DNA of 64,000 nt, from contig VCMS01000112.1 of NCBI GenBank assembly GCA_022539475.1, positions 163,316 to 227,315 of the forward strand, given 5' to 3'. The translations under genes were made by a program, and so were the position numbers. The notes under the pieces were generated by a model, which was given only the letters and a program-made list of their open reading frames with translations, ran no database searches and had not been told where the DNA came from. Below, one piece after another: positions 1-10,139 of this stretch (position 1 is the first letter of the stretch; every line of letters begins with the position of its first letter). Source of the stretch: Gracilaria domingensis. Taxonomy: Eukaryota > Rhodophyta > Florideophyceae > Gracilariales > Gracilariaceae.

Positions 1-896
1 CTCGTGAACAAACCCGTTTACGGGATGGTGGAGCGTTGTCCTCACGGAGTGGGCGGCGCGAACAGCGGTGTATCTCCTCAACGAGGTATATGACCAGTAT
101 CGACTGTGGTTCATTCCCCGCGCTTGCGGCAACTCATCCGAGCCTTGGATCTCACTATCCCGCTTGGCGGTAATGGAAACTTCTCGGAAGTCATGTGCCT
201 CTTGCGAGTGATTGATGGAGTCGACTGGAACCAGGTTCCTCGTTCGCAGAGCGCGCGCGACGAAGGCGATCTTGCCATTGACCGGTCTCCGGGTCGCAGG
301 TCCCACTGTCGGGTGATTACATCTACTACGACCCCTGGACACGGGTGCCGATTACCAACGCCGAGGCGGAACTTCTTCGGAATGCCGAGCGAGTCATCCC
401 TCCGGGCACCCAACGGGTTTCATCATGACTGATGAGTTCTTTCACCCTGTCGGGGATCAAACATCATGGTTGATGACGCTCCCGATGACGGTGACGACTA
501 TGGCGATGACAACTTCGCAGCAGCTCCGGTGGAGGGGGCAGTACCTGCTTCAGCAGTGCCAGGTCCCCAAGCGGGTGTCGACGCGATCTTCTCGACTCCG
601 GTGAATGTTCCCTCTGCGCCTCTAGCGGCTCCTGGCCCGTAGTGGCTCCTGTTCCTACGCCTGTGGCGGTTCCGACTCCAGCGGAGAATGTTGCTTCGCC
701 TGCGATGGCGGCGTCGGCTACGCCGAACGAAGCCGCGAACGCGGGACTTACCGACGAAGCACGGGCTGCCGTGATAGCTCAATTCCTCAGCGAGGCTGGT
801 ATCTCCGACTCGACATCTGGCGACGTCTCGCAGATGCGCGACGCGCTAATTGCGCAGCTTGCGAACGCTGGAGACCAGCAGGAATCCGAGTAACTC
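1..896 (+). pseudogene. Broken coding fragment, unknown family
   Basis: This is the 3' part of a protein-coding sequence, running off the left edge of the window. Protein-like composition jumps between frames: about 39-230 in one frame (a stretch reading VYLLNEVYDQYRLWF), 106-300 in another (ALDLTIPLGGNGNFSEV), 305-425 in a third (GDYIYYDPWTRVPITNAEAE), then a Pro/Ala/Val-rich tail from about 466 to the stop TAA at 891-893. The tail changes frame once more near 636, in a CCC run. I do not recognise the family. The acidic patch and the PA-rich C-terminus would suit a capsid or gag-like protein of another element, but that is a guess. The fragment lies just beyond the 3' end of the chromovirus and on the opposite strand, so it is a separate entity. 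Confidence 0.4.
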
Positions 897-1009
897 GTGC
901 AGCTTCTCCTCTAGGGAGTCCTTCCTAGCTGATACCCAATAACTTGGCCGTTGTGTGCTCGACTAGCGAGCCACAACATAGTAACATTGACCAGTAAACT
1001 GTGAACTTC

Positions 1010-1195
1010 TCTTGATCTCAAGACTTCTTCCCTTCTTCCAAGGTGTATACTTCTTAACTTCTCCCTTCCGGGTGATCTTCCTCTTACGAGTGCTTCTTCC
1101 TCTTACGAGTGCTTCTTCTCTTCTGAGCTTCCTTTTCCTCTCATAGAGTCTTCTTCCTCTTGCGAGTGCTTCTTAACTTCTCCTCTTCCTGAGGG
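1010..1195 (-). repeat. Purine-rich tract with short direct repeats (putative PPT region)
   Basis: On the - strand nearly all bases across about 185 nt are A or G. The + strand contains CTCTTACGAGTGCTTCTTC twice in direct succession (about 1082 and 1101), and a variant with TTGCGAG follows near 1155. It lies between the end of pol (1365) and the element's 3' end, where LTR elements carry the polypurine tract that primes plus-strand DNA. A PPT is normally 10-20 nt, so this tract is unusually long and internally repeated. Confidence 0.5.
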
Positions 1196-1364
1196 CGTTA
1201 CTATTCGAACTTCAACTGTCCTCTCAATAGAGTGTCTCCTCACCACGCGAGTAGCGGTACAGTACTCCTCTGGAGGTTGTCGCAGCGTTCCTCGATTGAG
1301 TGTTGTGGTTCGTAGAACCGTTCGTGCGCGGTACGCGATAAGCTTCCGTCTCCAGCGACGTGTG

Positions 1365-4300
1365 TTAACCGACCATCGCTTGATGTAGATTAGCCGGCAA
1401 CGCCGTGTTAGTACGACGGTGGTACTGCACGATCTTCGATCGGGGTAGGTGCTCCACGGGTTCGTCCGAGTCCCGCGACGGCGGATAGCCATACCAGCGT
1501 ACCTGGTACTGAACATACCCTTCGGGTTCCAACTGTGCCCCACTATGTGGTCGACAACGAACTCTTTCGAGTAAACTCCCCGCTCGAGCTCTTCCTGCGA
1601 AGGGTCGTCAGCGTGTCGCGGCGGTGCCGTTACATAGTCACCAGCGGTGCTGTGAGTTTCTCCTGACGCCTTCGGCGGTAAGTGTGTCCTCCGCTGAGTG
1701 GTCGCTTCCGGAATCCGGGTCTTCTCAAGCAGCTTCGCCGCTTCGGCGGGTCCGCGAACGGCTAGTTCATGCGGCAGTTCCCGTCTTGACGGTGAAGGCG
1801 AACGCGGAGGCGGATTGTTCACCACGGCACGTGCCGGTTCACGTGACGACACGCGACGTTTCGCGGTGGTGGCACTGCCACGAGTTGTGATTGGCCCATT
1901 GTGTGGCGCGCGCTGCGCACCCCAAGATTTGTGGTGCGCAAGCGCTCCTGCAGATGCAGTGTGCGTTTTCCCTAAATCAGGGCTGTAATCCGTATCTCCA
2001 GCGAGCGGTGCGCCGTCATGACTTATCGAAACGTCATGACGTGCGACTTGCGACTTCCCAAAGCTGGGTGCAACGGTACACTACCATTACCCGAACCGGG
2101 GTGCTTGATCTTCGCTTCAGCGAGCGTCTTCTCTTCTTCCTGCTCTGCAGTGTCAACGATACCGGGATCTGCCGTGACTACCCTACAGCGCGCCTGCGAA
2201 GGCGGTTTGCGGCGGTCGTCAGCGGCGGAGTGCGGCGACTGCGCGTCCGGAATACTCCGTGATACAGTATCCAGCTTCGCTGTAGCCTTGCTCTGCCGAG
2301 AAGTCGGGTGTTCTTGATCAACTTCCGGCCTTGCCGTGGAAACTTCGCGAACGAGAGCATGCTCCGCGTCCTGCGTCCGTGCGACGATGGGCGCGTGTTC
2401 CTGTGACAATTCCCCAGATGGGTGAGCAATACCAGTATCCTGGGACAACCTTGAGTCCGTTCGTTGCGTGCGGTGTCCTTCCTGAAGGTCGCGATCCTTC
2501 GTGGAAGGTTGTGTATCCTCCGCAGAGTTCTGCGCGACAGCGGCCGACTGCGGCGCGTCCTTCGCGACTTCAACACGCGACAGCGGGTGATCCTTCCCAC
2601 TGACAGTGGTGTCCGTAGCAACTACGTCTTCGACGGTGTCCTGAGGCGACTCTGCCTCTGCTTCATTACTTTCCCGTGAATCACGGTGCTGCGACGGTAG
2701 CGACACCGGTGACTCACTCTCCGCGACAACGCGTGAATTCCTCTCCCCCTCCTTAGGTGGAGCGTTACGGGGAGCAGTCATCACGTCAGTTGACGGTGTA
2801 ACAGACGCTGTGAAACGCGATTTCACCAGCGGTGTATGTTCCGATACCTCGGCTTGCGACGATATAATCGGTACATCTGCGAGACCCCGTGTTGGGTGAC
2901 GGAGCCCCACAGTGGGTGTAGTGTTCTGCGACGAGGTTCCTCGGTTCTCTGTCTGTCCAGCTTCCTGCTGTGTGTCCGAAAGTACTTCCGTGTGAACGGT
3001 TGGACCTCTCACCACGCGATCGCGGGAGAAACGCTCATGAGCGTCACCAACTTCCAGTACGGCTGTGTCCTTGTTCACGCTGACAACGCGGTACGGACCA
3101 TCAGCGATGGGTGAAAGCTTGTGGCGCCGCTCCTTTTCAGGGTTGTAGTACTCCTTCCTGACAAAGGCGAGGTTTCCCACTTTCAGTGGCGGTAGTGGTC
3201 TCCGTACCCGGGCATCAAAGTTCCGCTTGTAAGCGTGTTGTGCTTTCGCCATTGACGACCTGGCGACAGGTACCATTGCGGATAACCACTGCTTCCATTG
3301 CAAGTAGTGATCCCGTATTGACGGTGACGTATCCAGCTTTGCTGATGGTTCAACCGCAACTGGCGGTGGTGTCCGTGAGAGCACGAGCTCAAAGGGCGAT
3401 AAACCAGTTACTCTGTGAACTTGCGTATTATACGCATACGTCACGGTATCCGTGTAGAGATCCCAAGTTTTCGGGTGTTCAACAGTATAAGCCCGCAACG
3501 CGGAGAGCATCGTCCGGTTAAACCGTTCGACTTGCCCATTGCATTGGGGATGATACGTCGTCGTGAAGAGATTCTTCACGTCGAGTATCCGACAGACATC
3601 CTGGAAGAAACGTGCAGTAAACTGCGGACCATTATCTGAGAGGAGATTGACCGGGGGACCGTAGACCATAACCCAATGGCGAACGAATGCCTCTGCAACA
3701 CTGCGTGCTGTAATCGACTTCAACGGAACTGTCCGGACTAGCTTACTGAATCTATCCGTAATAACGAGTAAGAACCGATTCCTCGGGAAGTACGCAAGAA
3801 CTCGCCGAGTATATCGATGGCAATAAACTCCAACGGCGCCCTTGCGGGGAAAAGTGTTAGTTTCTTCGCATGGCGACGCTGTTTAACTCGCTCTCGAGCA
3901 CAATGTGTACACGCCTTCACGGTGGTGTAGCAGTCCAACGCTAACGCGGGCCAGTAGAAATCCCGACGCAGTGTCGTGTATAACCGCTTAGCTCCCGGAT
4001 GGGAAGCCATCCGCGAGTGATGCGAGAGATGCAATACCCTTGTTTGTAAGGAGTGAGGAACCACAATCTGTGGGGTAGAACGAACCACTCTGACGAGGTA
4101 ACCTTGTGTGTTGACCCCGAACGGGATGTTAGCACCACCATTAATTTGGGAGCGTATCCTCGTACAGAACGGGTCAGATTGCTGTTCCCGCACCAGCTCT
4201 TCTGGAGTAATGGGGACGAATGTACCGGATTCCGGGTCTTCACCGTCTGCGACGAGCAAATCATCACAGATGTCGTCCGACACGATGTCGTAGTCTTCAT

Positions 4301-6895
4301 CACCCTCCTCCATGAGGAAACAGGGGATATCTTCATCCTCGTCATCGAGGGGTAAAGCTTCACCTTCAGTTCCTAGACGTGAAAGAGCATCCGCTTGCGC
4401 GTTTAAACAACCCTTCTTATAGGTGACCTCGTAGTCAAACTCGGCAAGCCGAAGACGCCAACGCATTAAGCGTCCGGAAGGCTCCGTGACTGACATTAAC
4501 CAACGCAAGGCGGAATGATCCGTATTGACGGTAAAGTGCACACCCATAAGATATGGTCGTAGAGTCTGCAAAGCCCATACCATGGCGAGACACTCCTTCT
4601 CGGATACCGAGTAATTGCGCTCGTGCACGTTGAGTGTACGAGACCAATAGCCAATTGGTTTGCGTTCCCCTTCGGGTGTAGTCTGAAAGAGAGCGCAGCC
4701 AATTTGGTAATCGCTCGAATCCGTATCCACGGTGTACGGCAACCCGTTCTTTGGTAACGCTAACACGGGTGCCGTGGTAACAGCCTCTTTAAGAGAGTTG
4801 AAGGCCTCCACTTGCGTGGGGTAAGTGGTCCCAATTTGGGCGGTTGTCCCTTCTTCAGGAGTTCGTTGAGCGGTCCCGCGATCTTCGCGAAGCGAGAAAT
4901 GAACCGTCTATAAACGTTGCATAGCCCTAGAAAGGAGCGTAGCTCTGTCTGTGTAGTGGGGTGCTTCGCCTCTTTGAGGGACTTCACGCGAGCTTCCTCG
5001 ATCAGTAACCGTCCTGGACGTATGACATGGCCCAGATACTTCACTGAGTGAGTGAAAAACTCACACTTCCTCAATTTGAGAGTAATTCCAGCATCCCGCA
5101 AAGCGGTCATTATCTCCCGAACATGTTCGAGGTGATCGTCCAAACTGTTGGAAAACACGATGATGTCATCGAGGTATACCAAGCAACTCCGCCATTTGAA
5201 GCGAGCTAACAAAATGTCCAGAGCACGCTGAAACGTAGCGGGGGCGTTCGTTAACCCGAACGGCATACGCTTAAAGCGGTATAGTCCTGAATGACAGGTA
5301 AACGCGGTCTTGTCACGGTCTTCCGGTCTAACTGGTACTTGCCAGTAACCCCAGTTTGCATCCAAAGTGGAGAAAACAGTAGCATCGCCAAGCGAGTCGA
5401 TATACTCGTCCATACGAGGTATGGGGTACACGTCTTTGACGGTGACATCGTTCAAGCGACGATAGTCGATACAAAAGCGCCAGGACCCGTCGGGTTTCGG
5501 AGCCAGTACAACTGGAGATGCCCACGGCGACTGAGCCGGTTCTATCACGCCAGCGCGGAGCATTTTGTTGATCTGAAACTCTTCCTCTTCCCGTGCTTTC
5601 GGGCCTGCCCTGTAAGGGTGCTGAGCAATCGGCTTGGTCTCCGGCAGGAGGTCAATCCGGTGTTCCGTAGTTGAAACCTCTCCGAGGGAACCATCCCACA
5701 TTGGTGTAAACTCTCGCAACATGTTGCGCAACTTCTCACGGTGTGAAACCGGTACATGACCGAGATTCAATTCTTCTAACTCCTTGATAGGGTCAATCTT
5801 GTCATAACTCGTAGGAACGGTCCTAGCTTCCGAGTCATTCGTGTGTTCAACCGTCTGGGACGGGTCCGACGCAGACGAGCGCGACGATTCTCCCTCCCCC
5901 TCCTTAGGGTGAAGCACCCCAGTGCGTTCTTCAGCAAGCCCGAGCATCTCGGCGGCAGTCACCTTTGTAGGGATAAGCGCCGTAGGGTGCGGTAAGACAG
6001 TACCAATTACTTGGTTCTTCACCAGATACTGGGGCTTCTTGCCAAAGTTGGCCAACATAACCCGAAAGGGGTGTTCGCTGTTGATTTGAACAACTCCGTT
6101 CGCCAACGCGACCTGATACTTCTCGTATAACGAGTTCAATGGTTGAACAACCCGCAAACCACGCGGTGCGGCAGTAACATCAACCCAAACCTGGGATTCT
6201 GGCGGAATAGAAATTGCACGCGCTACGCGGAGCTTCGGCGACTCCTTCGGAGGTGAGGAATCCTGTAGAGGAGCGGGTAGTGGTACCAGCTTAGCTGACG
6301 CTCGGCGTAATGAGCGACGAACAATCGGTACAACCGAACCATCTTCCATTTCCACTTCACGCGCACGCGGTCGTATGGCTTCGACATATCTGTCGCAGAA
6401 GTCACACCCTAGAATGACAGGGGCAGCGAGCGTCTTGCAGACGATGAATTCTACCTGCTCGATGCAGTTACCAATCCTGACAATCAGTGAAACCATTCCA
6501 GCCGTTTGTAACGGGTTATTGTTGGCATCTGCCACGTCCATGACGGGTCCAGAGCGGATTCGACAACGGACTTCCGGCGGTAGTAACGACTCAACAATGA
6601 AGTTGGGGCCAGCACCTGTATCCAAGACAGAGAGATGACGCACCATATACTGGGTGGATAGGCCAAGGTCAGCAAATATCTTGTAGTTTCGCTTGGCCAG
6701 CACCATGACTCGATCCGGGATCCGGTTGTTCCTGAACCGTATCCACGGGCGACGTAACACACCGATGGTGGTAGAGTCCACGTCTAAGACGGTCTGTTTC
6801 CTCGAAAGGATTTTGACCTGGGAGCGAGGCGGTGACGCCTCGGGCGCCGTAGACCTCGACTCGGGCGCCTCTCCATTGGAGACTCCCGTACTCAG
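1365..6895 (-). pseudogene. pol: Retrotransposon pol polyprotein (PR-RT-RNaseH-IN-chromodomain), frame-broken
   Basis: The frame is open from the gag-pol overlap at 6895. An aspartic protease motif (LDTGAGPN) sits near 6600-6633. Reverse transcriptase follows with YLDDI near 5162-5180. RNase H (TDSSDYQIGCALF) begins near 4730, the integrase HHCC finger lies at about 3890-4020, and the integrase core (SDNGPQF, then HPQCNGQVERFNR) at about 3840-3500. A tail rich in Ser, Glu and Thr covers about 3000-1600, then a chromodomain, ending at TAA 1365-1367. The frame changes near 4820, 3790, 2075 and 1545. Each break looks like one base missing beside a short C or A run, and protein similarity resumes immediately in the next frame. 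Catalytic motifs are otherwise intact, so this is either a recent copy with small lesions or an intact copy with assembly errors. Confidence 0.85.
1440..1575 (-). other. Chromodomain at the pol C-terminus
   Basis: One frame gives VYSKEFVVDHIVGHSWNP. After a one-base break in a C run near 1545 the next frame gives YQVRWYGYPPSRDSDEPV, followed by HLPRSKIVQYH. Together these show the chromodomain pattern: a first beta strand with VDxIxxH, the YxVRWxGY core, then an acidic turn and a C-terminal helix. In chromoviruses this domain sits at the integrase C-terminus and can direct integration by reading histone marks. Here it lies about 475 residues downstream of the integrase core, much farther than usual. 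Confidence 0.75.
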
Positions 6896-8976
6896 TTTAA
6901 CTGAGTTCCATCCGTTCTAACGGGAACGGCGTCCTGTGCAGCAGGCATCTTCACAGATTCCTGTGGAACAGCGACAGAACTACCCGCAACAGCGGTTGCC
7001 GCCACGGCTTGAGCCGGTGAAACATTGACCTGGGTCGAACCAGAGTGCAGTAACGCAGCCAATTCTGCAGCAGACACCCTACGGGGGTACTCAGCCTTCG
7101 CACGCAGATATGCGGTTACCGGCACTGACGCCTGTTCGGCGGGGGTCAGCGCTTCAAAATTCGCCACAACCGTGGGCATTTCCCTCATCGAGAGGTTGCA
7201 GTTCGGAGCTGCATGCCCGTGGTTGTAACACGTGAAACAGATCAGGGGTGGTCTTCCGGAACTCCGTGGGTCTTGGAACTTCACCGTTCGCGGGTCTACC
7301 CAACCAGGTCGCTGGTAACGACTCCCTGAATAGGGTACTTGAGGACCGCGAACGCGTGGACGGTCTGCGTAAAGCAGCGCATCTTCCGTCTTCGACGAGG
7401 CTTCTGAAGTAGAAGGCAACTCCGTAGTCGGAATAGAATCCAGGTCCACCTGTGCGAGATGTAAGTTATCCACATCGTGGCCAGAAAAGTCCTGCGGTAG
7501 CAGTGAAGCCGATGACGACCCTCCTTCGAGGTGCAACGCCTTGGTTGAAACCCGGTATCCGGTGCGTGCGCGCAAGGCGTCTCCCTCCGCCTTCGCGTAC
7601 TGCACTAACTCCAGATAGGTAGTCTTCTTCCGGTCTTCCCGTCGCTGGGCAACCAGAGTGCGAATAGCCGGATTCAATCCGTTGATAAACAGCGTACAGC
7701 GCTCGTTTGAGGAGTAAACATTGCCACAACGGTGGAATGCCTTATTCAGGCGTACCGAGTACTCGGTTTCCGACTCCTTCGGGCGTTGTTTCGTCTCCCG
7801 CAACGCGGTGATTGCTTCCTCGATAGAGGTATTTGTCGCATACGAGCGCAACAAATACTGCACTGCTTCGGGCCAGCAGGTGACCCCTCCTTCAGAGGCG
7901 CGAGATGAACCTCTTACAGAGTTATACTGATCTTCAGCGAGTCCCCGTAGAAAATACGGTAAGGCAACATAAGCTTGCCCCTCACTCATGCCGAGGATGT
8001 CAGCTTCCGCTACAAAGCGTGAAAGAAAGTCAAGCACCAGAATGGGATCCTCCCCAGTGAACAACTGGTTGCGAAAGGTTAAGGACATGCGTTTGATGCA
8101 GTCCTTCACCTTACCCGTGCCACGGGGCGTCCGGTTCAGACTTGAATCTTCCAAACGGTAATACCGGTAAGATAACAACCTTTTGAACAAAGGATTCGTC
8201 GGCTCCAGTTCCCTCAAACCTGAGTGCTTTCGCCCCCGTTTCCGGGTACCAACAACACCATAGGTGGACGTAGAACTCCGCGAACGCGTAGAACGAGCGC
8301 GACGTTCACCGTCACTTGACGAGCTCGATGATAAGGAACCCGCCGAGCGGTTTGAAATACCAGAAGACTGTGACGAATCCGAGTCATTCTCGTCGACATT
8401 CCTCTTCTTAGAGCGACTCTTCCCGGACTTCCGGTCACGTGTACCACGAGACACTCCCGCAGAGGCGGCAGCAGGGCCGTCATCCTCACGGATGGTGGCC
8501 TCTAACGTCTCAAGACGGCCAAGGATCCGAATGAACTTCGTGTTAACCTCCTCGGTGAAACCGGGATATCCTTGAAGAACCTCCAAGAGGGCATTAACAT
8601 CCTTCCGTAAAATACGTAGATCATCTGATACACCTCCGTTGAGGGCTGCGTCAACCTTCAAACGAAGTGTGTCGACCTCGGAAACGAGTGCTTCATGAGA
8701 ACTCCTCATGACAGCAGTCTGAGCCTCAAGCACACGAACTTGAGTCTCCAACTCGTTTACGAGCGCATCCTTCGCCGCGACAGCGGGTATAAGACCCTCC
8801 AAAGGAGCAGATGAGGGCCCAGCCACTGGGGCGTCAGACGACTTGTCAGGCTGTTTCCGGTTTCCGGGTTTCCTTCCATCACCCTGTAGGGGTTCAGGAA
8901 CAGACCGCAGACGTGGGGGCAAGCCAGAGCCAACGGAGCGAGACTTCGTAGGGCTCGAGCGCTTGCCCGACGCCAT
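6892..8976 (-). CDS. gag: Retrotransposon Gag polyprotein
   Basis: About 694 residues from the first ATG (8976-8974); the open frame extends slightly farther upstream without an ATG. The N-terminus is basic and disordered. A predicted coiled-coil-rich segment follows (ELETQVRVLEAQTAVM region), then a Ser/Arg-rich stretch and a retrotransposon capsid-like region near residues 300-480. Close to the C-terminus a zinc knuckle CFTCYNHGHAAPNC (CX2CX4HX4C, about 7200-7240) would bind the genomic RNA. Gag assembles the virus-like particle that packages the element's RNA. It ends in TGA immediately after the putative frameshift heptamer, so pol would be made as a Gag-Pol fusion. No frame break is visible inside gag. 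Confidence 0.85.
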   Translation of the reverse strand: MASGKRSSPTKSRSVGSGLPPRLRSVPEPLQGDGRKPGNRKQPDKSSDAPVAGPSSAPLEGLIPAVAAKDALVNELETQVRVLEAQTAVMRSSHEALVSEVDTLRLKVDAALNGGVSDDLRILRKDVNALLEVLQGYPGFTEEVNTKFIRILGRLETLEATIREDDGPAAASAGVSRGTRDRKSGKSRSKKRNVDENDSDSSQSSGISNRSAGSLSSSSSSDGERRARSTRSRSSTSTYGVVGTRKRGRKHSGLRELEPTNPLFKRLLSYRYYRLEDSSLNRTPRGTGKVKDCIKRMSLTFRNQLFTGEDPILVLDFLSRFVAEADILGMSEGQAYVALPYFLRGLAEDQYNSVRGSSRASEGGVTCWPEAVQYLLRSYATNTSIEEAITALRETKQRPKESETEYSVRLNKAFHRCGNVYSSNERCTLFINGLNPAIRTLVAQRREDRKKTTYLELVQYAKAEGDALRARTGYRVSTKALHLEGGSSSASLLPQDFSGHDVDNLHLAQVDLDSIPTTELPSTSEASSKTEDALLYADRPRVRGPQVPYSGSRYQRPGWVDPRTVKFQDPRSSGRPPLICFTCYNHGHAAPNCNLSMREMPTVVANFEALTPAEQASVPVTAYLRAKAEYPRRVSAAELAALLHSGSTQVNVSPAQAVAATAVAGSSVAVPQESVKMPAAQDAVPVRTDGTQLN
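6895..6901 (-). promoter_or_regulatory. Putative -1 ribosomal frameshift heptamer GTTAAAC at gag-pol junction
   Basis: Read on the - strand, gag ends with codons TTA AAC and then stop TGA (6894-6892). The seven bases G TTA AAC fit the X XXY YYZ slippery pattern in the gag frame and equal the heptamer used by equine arteritis virus. After a one-base backward slip the codons become GTT AAA CTG, and that frame is open without a stop into pol. Downstream there is a small stem (TCTCC/GGAGA) about 10 nt away and a perfect 7-bp stem with a 4-nt loop at 6825-6842. These could form the stimulatory structure. Confidence 0.65.
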
Positions 8977-10120
8977 CGTCCACGACGAGATACAACCAGA
9001 AAACTGGGAACAGGAAAGCAAAACAACAAATTAACCTCGAATGAGTGTAGCGTCCTCACACGAGTGACGATAACCGACAAATCGGACGAACCAACCGTAC
9101 CAACGGGAACAGCCGTATACGGAATTAGGGCTGATTCGACCAGATTGCTGGGAACAGTAGACAACCCAAACGGGGTGACAACAACCGTACCGACGGGAAT
9201 CACACACTACGGAAATAGGTAGTGCCACCGGTAGTAAACCGTGTCCAAACAACAACCCAAAATGAGGAAAGCAGTACCAACACGACGTCTGTCGGCAAAG
9301 CCTTCCAGTAGAAACTGTGTAGTGTATCTCCACGACCAGATACGAACCGGCAAACCGGAAATTGATCAGAAAACCAACTTGCTGGATCAACGCGACTTCT
9401 AAGTCGGGAGACCAATTGTTGTGCAAAACCCAGCGATGGGGAAAGACACGCAAAGGCGGTTCAGACCCTCTCTCAAGAGGCGAGCACAGCAGTAGAGCGC
9501 TCCCACAGGTACGACACGGCAATGCCGGGTGTAAGACCGGGGTCGACCCTTCCCAAGTAATGGAGGGAGCGAAGCGGCGAAGAAGAAGCGTCCAACGGTA
9601 GAGAACACACGACACAAGTCGGCAGTAGCGTCACGTGCGTAGCACGCGGTACCCACGAGTGTGGCGATGACACGCGAGAGCGGTAATAGCCCACGCGAGT
9701 GTGTCGAGCCACGAACGGTATGCACCGGTACACCAAGTAGTGCTACCTGTATAACAGGGACAGAAATAAAGAAAACACACACAAAGTAAACACGCGAAAG
9801 CGGTAGTGGTGTTAATGATGCCGCGAGGCGGATGATGAGCCCTGCACAAGGTGCCGACTCTCCGGGAGGAGGATATCGGTCACCAAGGGTGAAACATCAG
9901 AGCCGAACACTCGGTTGGTTCGTTTACTTCCCCGACAATGGGTGCAGCTCAACCTACTAAGTAGTGTAGAGTGCCAACCCACTGTCAAGCGGTGTAGCGA
10001 AAATATCTAGAATAAACATCTAAAATACCCCAACTAATGGGTGCAAACTTCCCACACGTGTGTGACCCACCGGCTAAGCCGTGCGCCTCATAACACTAAT
10101 TCTAATATTAAGTATACCCA
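8977..10120 (-). other. 5' leader and presumed 5' LTR of the chromovirus
   Basis: No gene is supported here. The + strand shows a quasi-repetitive texture, with recurring variants of ACGCGAGAGCGGTA (about 9674 and 9790; a similar word occurs near 1247 at the other end) and many 4-5 bp dyads such as CCGGCAAACCGG. The 5' LTR and primer-binding site should lie within this stretch, but I could not delimit either. The long open frames on the - strand lack any recognisable domain. Confidence 0.4.
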
Positions 10121-10139
10121 AGAATGGGCTGATCTCACC

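Larger units (their letters stand above)
1000..10120 (-). mobile_element. Ty3/gypsy LTR retrotransposon, chromovirus type
   Basis: The order gag, protease, reverse transcriptase, RNase H, integrase, chromodomain on the - strand identifies a chromovirus of the Ty3/gypsy (Metaviridae) group. Gag occupies 8976-6892 and the pol frames run 6895-1365. A purine-rich tract on the - strand at about 1195-1010 is the likely polypurine priming region, so the 3' LTR should begin near or below 1010. The 5' leader lies above 8976 and probably ends near 10.1 kb, where transposase-like sequence begins. By eye I could not match terminal repeats between the two ends, nor find a convincing tRNA primer site, so the outer limits are approximate. 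The two ends may not both be complete. Confidence 0.85.

Noticed and set aside
2000-3700. Apparent excess of short perfect dyads throughout the chromovirus (for example ACGCTCATGAGCGT near 3031)
   Set aside because: A rough count of arms of at least 5 bp is only about twice the random expectation, so I do not treat it as a signal.
9031-9850. Long - strand frames in the chromovirus leader (up to 194 codons)
   Set aside because: They overlap each other, lack ATG-linked conservation and resemble no env or accessory protein.
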